From Oxytricha trifallax (Eukaryota; Ciliophora; Spirotrichea; Sporadotrichida; Oxytrichidae), in the NCBI GenBank assembly GCA_000711775.1, contig ARYC01000048.1:124001-188000 (forward strand): DNA of 64,000 bases, written 5' to 3'. How positions within the stretch are numbered: the stretch's first letter is position 1; each line of letters starts with the position of its first letter. Under the pieces are notes generated by a model that was not told the origin of the DNA, searched no databases, and was given only the letters and a program-made list of their open reading frames with translations. This document shows, piece after piece, positions 46,901 through 59,361 of the stretch. Made by a program: the position numbers and the translations under genes.

Positions 46901-48303
46901 GAATCGAAAATAAAATATTAATTTAACCATTTTCAATTTAATAGAAATAAATAATACTTGGAGTTCATCAAGTTAGTGAACATTGAACTTTAAAGAGAAT
47001 AGCAATCACTCCTTAAGACAATATTTTTATATAATAGACGGCCAGGATTTATAACTACGGTAAAAGTTCATTTGAACTAAAAAATATTTGTTCTCAGGAA
47101 GCAAGGATGGATTTAAAGCCAGAACTTTTCATGAGAAATGTGATGGTAAAGGACCTACAGTATGTTTCATACTTAGCGAATTCGGTTAAACATTTGGAGG
47201 TTACTCTTCTGTTTTTTAAAATTATAAAATTGAGGGTAGTACCTGGCTCATCCTCCCACAATAATTAAAAATTAATAATTCGCTAACCAACCAAATCTTG
47301 GTGCAAAATCACGAATTTAATAACTAAAAACGTATTTGGATACACTCTGAGATCATATTATTTTGAAAAAAAATTATTAATTATCATAAAATTAGCATTA
47401 ATTTTACTTGCTTTCATTATATTTTTGGCGAATTTTCCCATTAATTTCCCCATTTAACTTATTCCAGAGACTTGTAGACAATTTATAATTGATATTTACA
47501 GCATTAAAATAGAATCATAAGCATTAAAAGATCAGTTTAATTTTACATTATATTTTCTTATGATTCTATTTTAATGCTGTAAATATCAATTATAAATTGT
47601 CTACAAGTCTCTGGAATAAGTTAAATGGGAAAATTAATGGGAAAATTCGCCAAAAATATAATGAAAGCAAGTAAAATTAATGCTAATTTTATGATAATTA
47701 ATAATTTTTTTCAAAATAATATGATCTCAGAGTGTATCCAAATACGTTTTTAGTTATTAAATTCGTGATTTTGCACCAAGATTTGGTTGGTTAGCGAATT
47801 ATTAATTTTTAATTATTGTGGGAGGATGAGCCAGGTACCACCCTCAATTTTATAATTTTAAAAAATTAACCACTGAAGAATAATTTATATCTAATAACTT
47901 TATTTTAATCCTTATTTTATGTTTGATCTTTAAGATGAAAATTTAATTATACATAATCTAAATATAAAATGAAAATTTCTTGGGGCAGCTTTAGAGGATA
48001 CTCTGCTGATAGTAATGCGTTTATTTTCCAATTAAACAAGAAAACAATTCATAGATAGTACAAACATAGCGATAGTGCAATTGAGAATGATCCTCATTAT
48101 CTTTGCTAGTTTGGACGTATGAATGATATATCTATACATGATGAATGCAATAAAAATTCTCGTTCATATTGCAGATTAGGCTAAACTTATGAATTCCAGA
48201 TGTCTGTTTTACATCATCAGTTGACTCAGGTGACTATTTAGCTGGAAAAGAAAACTTCAAAGTAGTTGAGATCGAAGTTTATTCACTCATAGATAGAATA
48301 TGA
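43980..48303 (+). CDS. Gene F: RING / B-box / TLDc paralog with a frame change
   Basis: Start MEKYSSFLICKCCNLKYNK at 43,980. The RING half (KCFHKVCSQCFHSKL, LVCHQCHEV) lies at about 44,573-44,670 beyond an IES of about 500 bp. YKEDPEIN follows near 44,725, B-box near 44,810-44,890 (YCDNHPIMTCDILC, CKKCAK), tail THHQDHLQKPDKIVPK (about 45,165), YEFKCSEF (about 45,340), a linker near 46,290-46,420, LVNIEL near 46,975, TLDc part 1 to about 47,210 (DGFKARTFHEKCDGKGPTV) and part 2 at 47,970-48,303. In part 2 the frame shifts by one base between GQTYEF and SGDYLAGKENFKVVEIEVY, near 48,200. No pointer pair explains it, so F may be a pseudogene or the site may be an unseen small IES. A hairpin element fills the TLDc gap. 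Confidence 0.7.
47212..47865. mobile_element. Long perfect hairpin element in the TLDc gap of gene F
   Basis: The 654-bp palindrome has outer sequence TTTTTTAAAATTATAAAATT followed by GAGGGTAGTACCTGG. The right arm differs at only a few bases (GGTACCACCCTC). The arms are about 310 bp around a short loop near 47,540. It is non-coding and starts immediately after the coding piece ending FGGYSSV. Confidence 0.85.
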
Positions 48304-49957
48304 ATAAAATTTAGTATATTTATGATTTTATTAAGCAAGTTATATATTTGAGATTGTTTGATTTTATTTTTAGAATTTGGATTTTAAATTAAGAATTATT
48401 TTTTCATTCTAAGTATTATAAGATTTTATAATAACGATCATTATTTATTTCTTAAATTAAGTTTAGACAAATTTAATTCTTAAATTAAATACTATTTTTT
48501 TAGGTAAATTAATTATCTTGATAGTATTAGTTTTAATAAACTAATAAAAAAAGTATTATTTATACATCTTAAAGCGAGATATTTTTATAAATTTGAATAA
48601 TAAAATTTATATCACTCATTTTGTAAATCAAAATAATTCAACATGAAATTTTATAATATAAATTTACCACTATATAATCAAGCCTGAGATGCTAAATAAA
48701 TACCACTACTAATTATTATAATATTTAATGAATGTATTAAATTTTTGTATTAAATTTATTACCCAAATTAAATTGTTCTTACATTTAAAACAAATCAATA
48801 AACATAATCACAAAAAATTTACATATTTTATTTATAGCAAAAAGGTTTATTGGCTGTGCAAATAAAACTTCCAAAATAATTTGGAAATACTACTATTAAA
48901 TTATAATTATAAACATATTCATACCTCATATAGTGTCTTAGAATGAAAAGTTATAATGGACTAGTAGTTCTATTTGAAAATATAATTAAATTTAATAATT
49001 TAGTAAATATAATTAAATTAAAAATGTAATTAGAATAAAAATTTTAAATCAAGTGGCTGTTCTAATTCTAAATTTATTTTATATAGTTTCAAGATTAATC
49101 TATTATATTTTTATTTTAAATTATTTTAAATGATAGAATAGTTTAATAAGTGTCAAAATTTCATTTATTTTTTAAAAGATGTACAAGAAGTTTAACATAT
49201 CCCCTTAACAATTATTTTCTTATAAAATGAATTGCTCTATAATTTTGGTAAACTCTTTAAATTACTTATAAAATTTTGCTAATCAAACAACCTTCTCCAA
49301 TAATTTTAAATAAAAATAAACATGCTTGTTTATTCATAATCTTTTCATAAACTATGATAATTCATATAATATTTGAATATTGATATGTACAATTTTCTAT
49401 ATATATATTTATCCTAATATTAATTTTTAATATTTAAATTATCTAAAATTTATATCATTAAAATTTTTAATATTTTTAAATAAGAAACTTATCAATTTCT
49501 TCATCTTATCACAATATTAATCCAATTTGTCTAAACTATTTAAACTTACTAGCATTTTCTTAAAAGGTTAAAATAATGAAAAAAACTACGAAGGATACGA
49601 TTAATCTTTATAAGGTTTTATATTACTCTTACCATTAAGTATAATGTTTATTTATTTAAAGTTTTCGATGTTTAATCACAAATTTTAAATAAAATAATAA
49701 ATCATTTTTTAAAAGTATTAATTCTAAATCAATTTATTAATTAATTATATATTTGAATATCAATTTTTAAATTTGAAAGCAATATAAAAAGTAATATATT
49801 AAAATTTTAATTAAATTACACTAATTCAAATTCCATATACTTATTTCTTAGAATTCTAAATTTTTATTTCTATTAAATTAATTAATTCTATTTTTCATAA
49901 GTAAAAATTTATAAAATATCAATAGTTTATAATTTAAAATAAGTGCATATTTTAACA
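48304..49957. other. AT-rich intergenic spacer between genes F and G
   Basis: No gene, domain or long inverted repeat recognised in about 1.65 kb. Confidence 0.5.
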
Positions 49958-52900
49958 ATGGAGCAATTTAGTCCTTTATTATTTTGCAAGTGTTGCAATT
50001 AAAGGTACAACAAAGCTGCCAGAAAAGCCATGATTTCTACAAAATGTTTTATTTAACTAATGAACATTTTTTAATTTCTTGAAATATAAAAACATAAAAA
50101 TCTGTTTTTTATTAGTTGCTATCTCATCAATTATGATTGAGCATTGCATCAATCGTTTACAACTAAAAACTTAACCAGAATGAATTCTCTATTAAAAATA
50201 GAAATATGGTCAATTTTCTATATTATATGATTGTTGATAATTAAATAAAGCTTTTCAGTAGTAATTTATTTAGAATGCACAGTCACAGTTGTTGGTTAGG
50301 TCATTATACTTATTGATTAAAGAATATTTATATTTTTTATTTAATTGATCTACCATATCTTGAACAGAAAACTCAAATTTACTTTTTATCAATAATATAA
50401 TAAAAATATAATTATTAGAATGTCTTCACAAAGTCTGCAATCAGTGCGTTTAATCAAAGCTTGAGAAAGATGGAGTGAAGGGTTTAGTATGCTATCTATG
50501 CAAAGGAGTAACAATAAATATATAATATTATTAACCTCAACAAACATGTACAAAGAAGATCCTGAGATCAACTAAATCCTCAAGCAAAGTTAAGATGTCC
50601 TCCCGATTTTAATTATAATATTTTTGTCAAATTTACTGTGACACTCATCCAATTATGACTTGTGATATACTTTGCTTGCAGTGTGACATATTAACTTGCA
50701 AAAAGTGTGCGAAGATTATTTTCTTAAAATAACTAATTTATAAAATAAATATAAATAAATGCAAACAGAATCAATCCATAATTTAAAGTATTCATCTAAA
50801 TTAATCCAGTCTTGTTTAATTTTTAAAAAAAAATATATTCAACTTAAAAATATAAATTTCTATCGAATTTTTCATACCATTTTCATACAAAATAATTTTA
50901 CCAATTAATAATCGGATTTTTAACATTTAGTTTCGTTATTAATTGTTCTAACCGATATACCCCTCCCTTACCCCCTCCCCACCAAATCCTGATACCCATC
51001 ACCTCTAACTTTACTTCACTTACTCATTAAATAAAATAATTTTGCAACTTTTTGTTAATAAGATTATAATAATTTGTTTAAGTATAGATCCTTAACTGTT
51101 CACCCCGAGTCCCTCCCTCACCTCCATAATAATTAGTATTTTTCTAATTTTTTATTTGTCTTGCTGATCGAAAATACATGCAATTTAATAAATTTATGAT
51201 TCACTTTGTCCGTTAATCATTTTGGTTATAAGCTTTTATAAGAAAATGTTATAAAATCAAAAGTTAGTGAAGGAAAATTAGAGGTGATGGGTATCAGGAT
51301 TTGGTGGGGAGGGGTTTCTTAGTTTAGGGTGGGGGTATGGGGAGGGGTATCTCGGATATCTCGATTAGAACAATTAATAATTGAATTTTGAAAGACTCAT
51401 CACAAAGATCACCTTCAAAGAGAAGATAAGATAGTTCCATTAATCTTCAAGGGGTATCTAGACTTTGCATAAATATTACTCAAGCAACAAAAAACATCAA
51501 TCATTTAAATTATAATTACATTGCTATATTTTTACAAATATCAATCGAAACTCTTATTTCAAGAGTAAATGAAGCAAGAGTATATGAATATGACTTTAAG
51601 TGCTCTGAGTTTAATTTAAAATTTATCATATTATAATTATAAGGAGAACATTTAATGAATATAGGTTAATGATTTAATTAATTAGATTTAAATATAAATA
51701 ACATGTATTAGAGCTAAAATAAGCATTTTAAAGATGAGATATTTACAAAATAGTATATATTCGCATAATTGAGTAAAAACATCGAGTCCCTACATTGTCG
51801 GTTAAGTTTGTTAAAATACCTCACTCAAGCAATTTTTTCTTAACTGAACTATAGAAAAATCTGAGAGAATATAAAGAATTATACAAAAAATATAAAAATA
51901 TTTTTTAATTAACTTACTAATTTAAAATACCAGGAATATCTTCATTTATTTGATTTTAATATAAATATTTTAATTTATTATGTTTGTTATTTTTAATTAA
52001 GAAGTAAATTCTTTATATTCTCTCAGATTTTTCTATAGTTCAGTTAAGACAAAATTGCTTGAGTGAGGTATTTTAACAAACTTAACCGACAATGTAGGGA
52101 CTCGATGTTTTTACTCAATTATGCGAATATATACTATTTTGTAAATATCTCATCTTTAAAATGCTTATTTTAGCTCTAATACATGTTATTTATATTTAAA
52201 TTTAATTAATTAAATCATTAACCTATATTCATTAAATGTTCCCCTAATTTTTAAAAAATTATTATTTTTACTTTTATATCAAATGTGCACCTATTATGTT
52301 TTATTTTATTAAGAGGATTTCTGGTCAAGTAAATATATGTATTAGAAATTACTTTAATTCAAAAAAAAATATAAGAACTACCGTGAAATATTAATATGAT
52401 GATCTGTAAGGCTAATACTTTTAAATAAAATATTTATATTTATTGAAGGTAGCTATTTTGAATTTTAACTTATTCATTCCATTTATAATACCCTTTATAT
52501 AAGATTCTTTATATTAATATAAGTTTACGAAGCTCTACAAAGATGTGAAAAAGCTATTCTAATTTATATATTTTTACTCAGTTCCTTGATATCTGATAAG
52601 GATGAATATATTAATTCATTAAATTTATTTGACCTTTGGAAAATAGACCTCTCAAAGTACAAACTTAAAGAAAAACCTCAACCTCAAGAAATGGATAAGA
52701 AAGCAGAAATTGTCAGATAGTAGTATGTCCATGAAAGAGTACCACAAAATAATCAAACTCAAGGATATTGAAAATAATTTAATAAAATTAAGATCTTCTT
52801 ATAATTTATTTATAGAAATTAGTTTTATATTGTAGGAAAACATTCGAAATAGGGAAATTTTAATTAAATAAATTAAATTAAAATCAAAATAGTGGCAAAT

Positions 52901-54214
52901 AAAGTTGTTCAATTTATAATTAGCTGGACTTTATTACTGTTAATACTATTTTATCGCATCCCTGGAGCGAGATAACTTCACTTTAATGTGAGGGTTTAAT
53001 TTTTGAATTTAGAGGGGATTAATTAAAGTGAAGATATCTCGCTCCAGGGATGCGATAAAATAGTATCACCAGTAATAAAGTCCAGCTAATTTTAAATTGA
53101 ACAACTTTATTTGCATCTATTTTGATTTTAATTTAATTTATTTAATTAAAATTTCCCTATTTCGAATGTTTTCCTACAATTATTTAACAAATTATTTTAA
53201 CAAATCTAGTTGAATGGCTTTTTTGGTTTTTTTTTATTTTTTTAAAAAAAGCTAGCTATATGTCAAAAAACAAAAGTACTCGTTAAATTTATTTAGATAT
53301 ATGCTACATTATTTACATATCTAATAACAATTTTAAAATATGTTAATTAAATATTTATTTGTTTATATATTTTAAATAACTTATTTGTAAGTAAATTTTT
53401 GACATTATAAATTTAATGTATTCTCTTGATATTATTAATTTCTTTTTAATTAAAATAAATATAAATAAAAAAATTATTTTTTAATCAGAATCATATTTAA
53501 AATTAAGTTATATAATACCAGGAGTTCATCAGGTTAGTGAACATAGAACTAGAAAGATAATAGCAATCACTTCTTAAGAGTATATTTATTTAATTTTTGA
53601 CTGCAAACATAATCGACTACAATTAAAAGTAATTTAAGCTATTGTACTAAGGAAGCAGAGATGGATTCACAGCTTAAGCATTTCATGAAAAATGTGATGG
53701 CAAAGGAGCAACAGTGTCTTTCATACTTAGCGAATTTGGTTAGACTTTCGGAGGTTACACTTCTATTTGAATTTAACAAAAATATAAAATTTTTATTTAT
53801 TTACTGAAAAAAAGTAAGCCTTTTTATAAAGAATAAAATTATAGTTTGATAATTGCTCAATTATAAGATTAAATAATTGTACAATATTTTATTTCTTGGG
53901 AAAGTGTTAACAAAGGCTCATCTGATGATCATGCATTTATTTTTCAACTAAGCAAGCAAACTATTCACAGATAGTATTAAAACAAAGAGAGTGCTGTTGA
54001 AAGCGACCCAAAATTTCTTTGTTAATTTGGATTGATAAATGATATTTGTATACAAAATGATTGTGATAAACTCCCTTATTCATTTTGCTACCTTGGTTAA
54101 ACATACAAACCAATATTAGGATCTATAGCTGAAAATATTTAAACAAAATAGTATTTAGCTGGAAAATAATTCTTCAAAGTAATTGAGATTGAAGTATATG
54201 CACTAATGGATTGA
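49958..54214 (+). CDS. Gene G: RING / B-box / TLDc protein, near-twin of gene D
   Basis: Start MEQFSPLLFCKCCNQRYNK at 49,958. RING halves join across an IES of about 370 bp with AATG at both edges. A 23-bp IES with TAAC at each edge (near 50,509 and 50,532) joins CKGV to TSTNMYKEDPEIN. B-box near 50,634-50,715 (YCDTHPIMTCDILC, CKKCAK), tail THHKDHLQREDKIVP (about 51,395), RVNEARVYEYDFKCSEF (about 51,563), linker near 52,525-52,770 (DLWKIDLSKYKLKEKPQPQ), LVNIEL near 53,535, TLDc part 1 about 53,580-53,780 (DGFTAQAFHEKCDGKGATV) and part 2 about 53,890-54,214 (YLAGKQFFKVIEIEVYALMD, TGA 54,212). It seems intact. Three inverted-repeat elements lie in its spacers. Confidence 0.8.
50944..51372. mobile_element. 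Inverted-repeat element, family TGTTCT(A/G)ACCGA, copy 2
   Basis: Tips TGTTCTAACCGA and TCGATTAGAACA are flanked by ATTAAT at 50,938-50,943 and 51,373-51,378, a 6-bp duplication as in the copy at 31,987. Behind the tips lie C-rich (left) and G-rich (right) stretches with ACCAAATCCTGATACCCATC and its inverse. It is shorter than copy 1 and lies between the B-box core and its histidine tail in gene G. Confidence 0.85.
51642..52245. mobile_element. Hairpin element AGG(A/G)GAACATTTAATGAA in gene G
   Basis: The 604-bp palindrome has arms of about 260 bp that are almost identical, sharing TAACCGACAATGTAGGGACT on one strand, around a loop near 51,900-52,000. It is non-coding, with no clear target duplication. 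It starts about 25 bp after the CSEF coding piece. Confidence 0.8.
52829..53180. mobile_element. Hairpin element, TTGTAGG family, copy in gene G
   Basis: The 352-bp palindrome runs from ATTGTAGGAAAACATTCGAA to its inverse. The core GGGATGCGATAAAATAGTA corresponds to the core of the 40,668 copy, so the two are diverged copies whose own arms stay matched. Flanks read TAT on both sides, a possible short duplication. Confidence 0.8.
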
Positions 54215-54889
54215 AGATTATGAGAATTTAAGTATTATTATATGATATAATAAGCAAGTTATTTATCTTTGAAAATGTTTGATTTATTTTTAGAATTTAA
54301 TTTTACTAAGAGCATATATTATTTTACAAAAATTGTAACTCAATCAAGAAGTATAGAGCAATTTTTATCATAAACATAAATATATTTTGAAATTAATACT
54401 TTAATTGAGATAGTTACCTTTTAAGTTAGAGTAGAATTAATTAACATTTTATGTTAAATTAATTAATTATTATGCAATTAATAAATTATATATTTACTTA
54501 ATAATAAAGTGACATATTTTAATTTAAAAAATATATATTACTAATAATTTTATAAATACTATAGTAATTTTTGCTTTAAATTTTTTTTTATTGTAAAAAA
54601 TAAAACTAAATATTTATTAAATCAATAGTGATATAATTTTTGATTTTAAAATACAACTTTTTAATTCTTACATAAAGATTTTTAAATTATAATATTGATA
54701 AATTTAAGAATAAAATATTATACTAATAAAAGTCCCATGATTTAAATATAGCAGCATTATTAAATTTTGTTAATATAATTAGTAGAGAATTAATTAAAAT
54801 ATATTTAATAGATTAGACTCTTGAATTTTATAAATAATTTAGAACTATATCTATTATCATTTAGTTTGAACAACAAAAATTAATCAAAG

Positions 54890-57800
54890 ATGTTAGAAAA
54901 ATGTCAAAGTTGTAAACATCCCTTCAATTTTATTTATTATACCTATTAATATTAAAATTTAGCAGACAGGAAACCTATCATAATCAATGGGTTTTAATTT
55001 AAATAATTTTTATAAATAGAACTTGAATGAAATATTAACAAAACAAATTCATTAATATAGGAAAATCAAAATTGATATACTTCAATAAGTAATTTAATGG
55101 GTGTGGCTGCATTCATTGTTTGAAGTGTGTTCATAATCTATTGAACGGTAATAAGCAAAGGTAAATTGAGTGCCCTGGTTGTTTAGAGATTTGTACTCAA
55201 AAAAAATTATTTTTCTTACTCTTCCAATAAAATATTAATATTGCTAACTAAAATTGAATTACCGAATAAATGTAATTAAAAATTAATTGCAATATACGAT
55301 TAATATTTAAAGATTTTGAAGTTAGCCTTTTGTAATAATTAAAATTATCATATAACTTCTAGCATATTTTAGAAAAAATTAACATAAACGCTTTCAACAA
55401 AACTAATGTGGACTCATTCTTACTAATAAATAAATTGTGAAATAATGAATAAAGTTCAGTTTATTAATTATTGAAACGAAAGTTAACCTGATCACTTTTA
55501 AAAAATAATTCTTTTATAAATATTGAATTTTTTATTTCAATTATAAATCAGTATTATATATAATTTTATCCAGACTAGTTGAAAGAAAGCAAACAAATCA
55601 TAGAAATCCTGAAAGCACAAGACTAACTTAATGTAATTTGTGATTCACACAAACCTGAATTAGCTAGAATGTACTGTCTAAACTGTGACATTCCAGTATG
55701 CTAAATTTGCAAATTTGACACTCACAAAGATCATTATAGTATAATTAAAATATAATGAGAGATTATTAAAAATATTTAAAATTTTAATTAAGTTTTACTC
55801 ATAAATCATAAGTTATAATTGAATAATTCGTAGCAAATACTCAATATCTCCCAAAAAAAATTTGAATTGTAAAACTTAGATATAAAACTATTTTATATAT
55901 TAATTATTGTTAGATAATAAACTGTTGAAATAAAGCATTCAAAGTTCAAGGTATATTCAGAAAATAGCTTTTATTTTTTAAATGTTGTCTCATTGCTAGA
56001 TGAATACTCGGCACAGAACATGATTTTATTTCTTTTATTATGAAATCTCAATTAATTAGTTAAAGCAACAATGAAACATAACTAACTTCTACATAGTTTA
56101 AAACAATGATTTCCAGGGTTTCTAGAATTAAATAAATAATTATGGGCTAAATATTTAAATAATGCTTAGCAACGTTGTTAGCGAGGATGAAATCAGCAAA
56201 ATTAATAAATAAATTTATATAAAAATTGACTATGTATCGTGGCTAGATGATTCCCAAAATAATTCTCAAATTGCCTAGATCAAGAAAATCCAACTTGAGT
56301 AAATATATTAATTAAAACTTATTTTTTAAATATCTCAGAGATAAATTTCAAGTTCACTTACCAAATAAGATGTCAAAAATTTAATAATAGAATCTCAAGC
56401 TCTCTTAAGAGAGGAGTTTAAGAAAGACTTGGAAGCTTTTGAGAGTAGTCAAATTCATAAAGAAAAGTTGTTAAATGTTTAAATCGACTTGAAAAATACT
56501 GACGTATAACTAAATATCAATAAATAACTCCAATAGTTAATTTTAAAACATATAATTCTAATATAAAGTTAAAGCAGGAGATCAATACTGACTATTATGT
56601 ATACAATAAAATATTTAATTTAATTGACTTAAGTAATAGATTCAAAGTGGTTTAATAAGATAGCTAATAAATTAAGTAAAATCTACAGAATATTACTTAA
56701 AGTTACAAAACATTGAATTAGTAACTTTAAGACTTAAAAGCTAATTATCAAAATGAACTTATGCAATTGAAAAATCAGCATCAGCCTTCTCAATTAATTA
56801 ATAACTAGCATTCCCTAAAGGCTGTAGCATAGAATAAAAATAATGAATAAGCTAATTATCGTTAGAAATTTTTATTAAATATATAGAGTAATAAAAATAT
56901 ATAGTTATATTCAACATTAACTCATTTCGAGAATTAAATATACAATAGTAACATTTAAAATTATAGATAAAGATAATTTTATTTCAATGAAATTATTTAA
57001 GCTTTTTTATTAAGTAATCTAACAATATTGAAATTTACTTTTTTTTTGGGTATAAACTGGAAATTATTAATGAAACTTAAAGGGATTTAACATAAAAAAC
57101 TTATGATTGATTATTTATTATTAAAATGTACCCTTATTATAAGTATTAAAATTTAATTTTTAAGAGCTTAGAAATTTTATATTTAAATGTCTTATTGTTT
57201 ATTTTTAATTAAATTCTTATAATTAAGAAATTTTTTATTAAATTTTGCCTTACTAGACCTTTTGTTTTTTTAATTATTTTAATTTTGAAATAAAAAGCAA
57301 GATATGTGACAATCTAATAATTTTTTCGAATTTATTATTATTTACAAAGAAGATAATATAAATTTATTATTATCAATTTAAAATACCATTTATATATATT
57401 TTAATATAAAATTTATTAAGATAGAAATCCTAATAGGTTGTGAAATCTTAAGGTTAAAAAAGCAATATGTTTTGTTAAAATCTATATAAATTTAAATATA
57501 AATTTTTAGATAATAAAAATTAAATATTTAGCAATAATACTTAACACTAAGTAAAACAAAGTAAATAATAAGTTAAAGTCTATGATTTTCAAGATGAATA
57601 CTCTATAATACTTAATGAAGTAAATAGCAGATATTAAAAAGCAGAATAATATAGAAGATTAGCATTTAGGAATTTGATAGATCAAGAAATAAAATAAACA
57701 GAATAAAGTTTGCTCAAATCCTAATTATAATTATAATGATAATTAATCAGCATATATATATATATATATATTGCAGTGAAAAATCAATGAGTAAAGAAAA

Positions 57801-59096
57801 TTATTTTCAGTTCTAATATAGTCTATTAAGTTTTTATATACTTTTTAAAAAATTTTCAATACTTTTTTTAAGTAAGTAAGTTTTTATTCCTGTTTGGCTC
57901 AGATACTTGTAAATTTGTATTTAAATTTCTATACATTTCTATATAGTTGTATATTGATTTGAAGGTTTGTAAGCACCTTAGTAATGGGGGAAAAAAGATG
58001 AGTTACAGTATTCTCTTTTTTAATATATCTAATGATTTTTTTCATTGCTTAACCTATTAGTTTATTTTGCTTTATATGGACTGTATTTTTGGATTTTTTT
58101 TAATGTTCAAATCGTAATTCAAATTTATAAACATAATCAACTATATTTATATAAATTGATCTACAAAGGCAATTTTAAACAGAAGTTTAGGATATGAATG
58201 ATTTTTGACTATTATATAATAAAAATTATTCAATTAATTTGTAAATTAATAATTTTTATATTTGCTAAGCATTTAATTATTTAATAAATAACCTATTAAA
58301 AGTTTAAACTATTATTCAAAGGTACAACTCATGGATTTATTTAATTTGTTATTACTATTTATATAAAATCTTGATAAATTTAATTATTATATTGAATTTA
58401 CTGCATCTAAATTTCACGAGCTGTGTGATAACAAAGGGCCTACAGTATGCTTTATAATTAATGACTTTGGATATGTTTTTGGTGGATACTCCTCTATTTA
58501 ATAATTATATCATTTTATTGCTATCAATCAAATTTAGATTTAAATTAATAATATAGTTACCTTAATAAAATTATAATTTTAATTATATTCTAACTTAAAA
58601 TTAATAATTTTTTTTGTAACTTTAAGCTAATTATCAAATTATAGAAAATTTTCTACACCATAGAATAGAATTGGATTGGATTAATTTAATTATTTTTTTA
58701 CTTTTTTAAATAATTTTAATATTATAATCTATTCCATGGACCTCTGTATGGGGACCTAAGAGCGACAAGAATGCTTTTGTTTTTAGTTTGACATAAAAAT
58801 CGATCTTTAAATAGTACTAAAATGAAAAGCACGCAGTCTGGCATCACAAGGATTTCATGTGTGCTTTTGGCTACAAGGATATTTACATAACAAATAATTG
58901 TGATTAGGATTATTCGAGTTGGAGTAATCTAGGAAGCACTTATGAAATGCCAAAGCATTATATGGATTAAGTAAAACAGGCAAGTAAAAATTCTGAATAG
59001 GAAAAATTGTCTGAAATAACAAAAGAAGGAAGATCATATTTAACAGAATCAGATTAGTTTGTTGTTGAAGATATTGAAGTTTATTTAATAGAATGA
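54890..59096 (+). CDS. Gene H: RING / B-box / coiled-coil / TLDc protein, divergent paralog
   Basis: Start MLEKCQSCKHPFNFIYYTYQ at 54,890. The RING continues near 55,098 (GCGCIHCLKCVHNLL, IECPGCLEIC). The B-box at about 55,640-55,755 is classical: CDSHKPELARMYCLNC, VCQICKFDTHKDHYSI. A glutamine-rich coiled coil runs in pieces (about 56,345-56,560 EEFKKDLEAFESSQ; 56,620-56,885 NLQNITQSYKTLNQQLQDLK; 57,550-57,730 DEYSIILNEVNSRY). TLDc part 1 (KLLFKGTTHGF, then TASKFHELCDNKGPTVCF) is split by a 61-bp IES with ATTTA at 58,335 and 58,396. Part 2 (about 58,740-59,096) carries a 25-residue insert before SYLTESDQFVVEDIEVYLIE; TGA 59,094. It has the fullest TRIM-like layout in the array and is likely functional after rearrangement. 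Confidence 0.85.
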
Positions 59097-59361
59097 TTTC
59101 TATTATGAGTATACACATTTGCTATTTTATCTTTATTCTAAATTACTATTGATATTTTAATTAAATAAGCCATTTTGTAAATTTTACAATTGATACTTTA
59201 ATTGGCAATAAAAAGAATAGGAATTTAAATAATTAAAAATCTTAAATATTTTTAATTCCTAATAAAAATGATAAGATCCTTCTTAAATAAATTTATGATT
59301 AATTGCAAAAGAATAGATAAATTATAATTATAACAATAAATCAACATAAGTACTATTAAAA

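Noticed and set aside
57750-57771. (TA)n tract as a functional element
   Set aside because: Simple microsatellite, like the one near 44,690, with no other signal.
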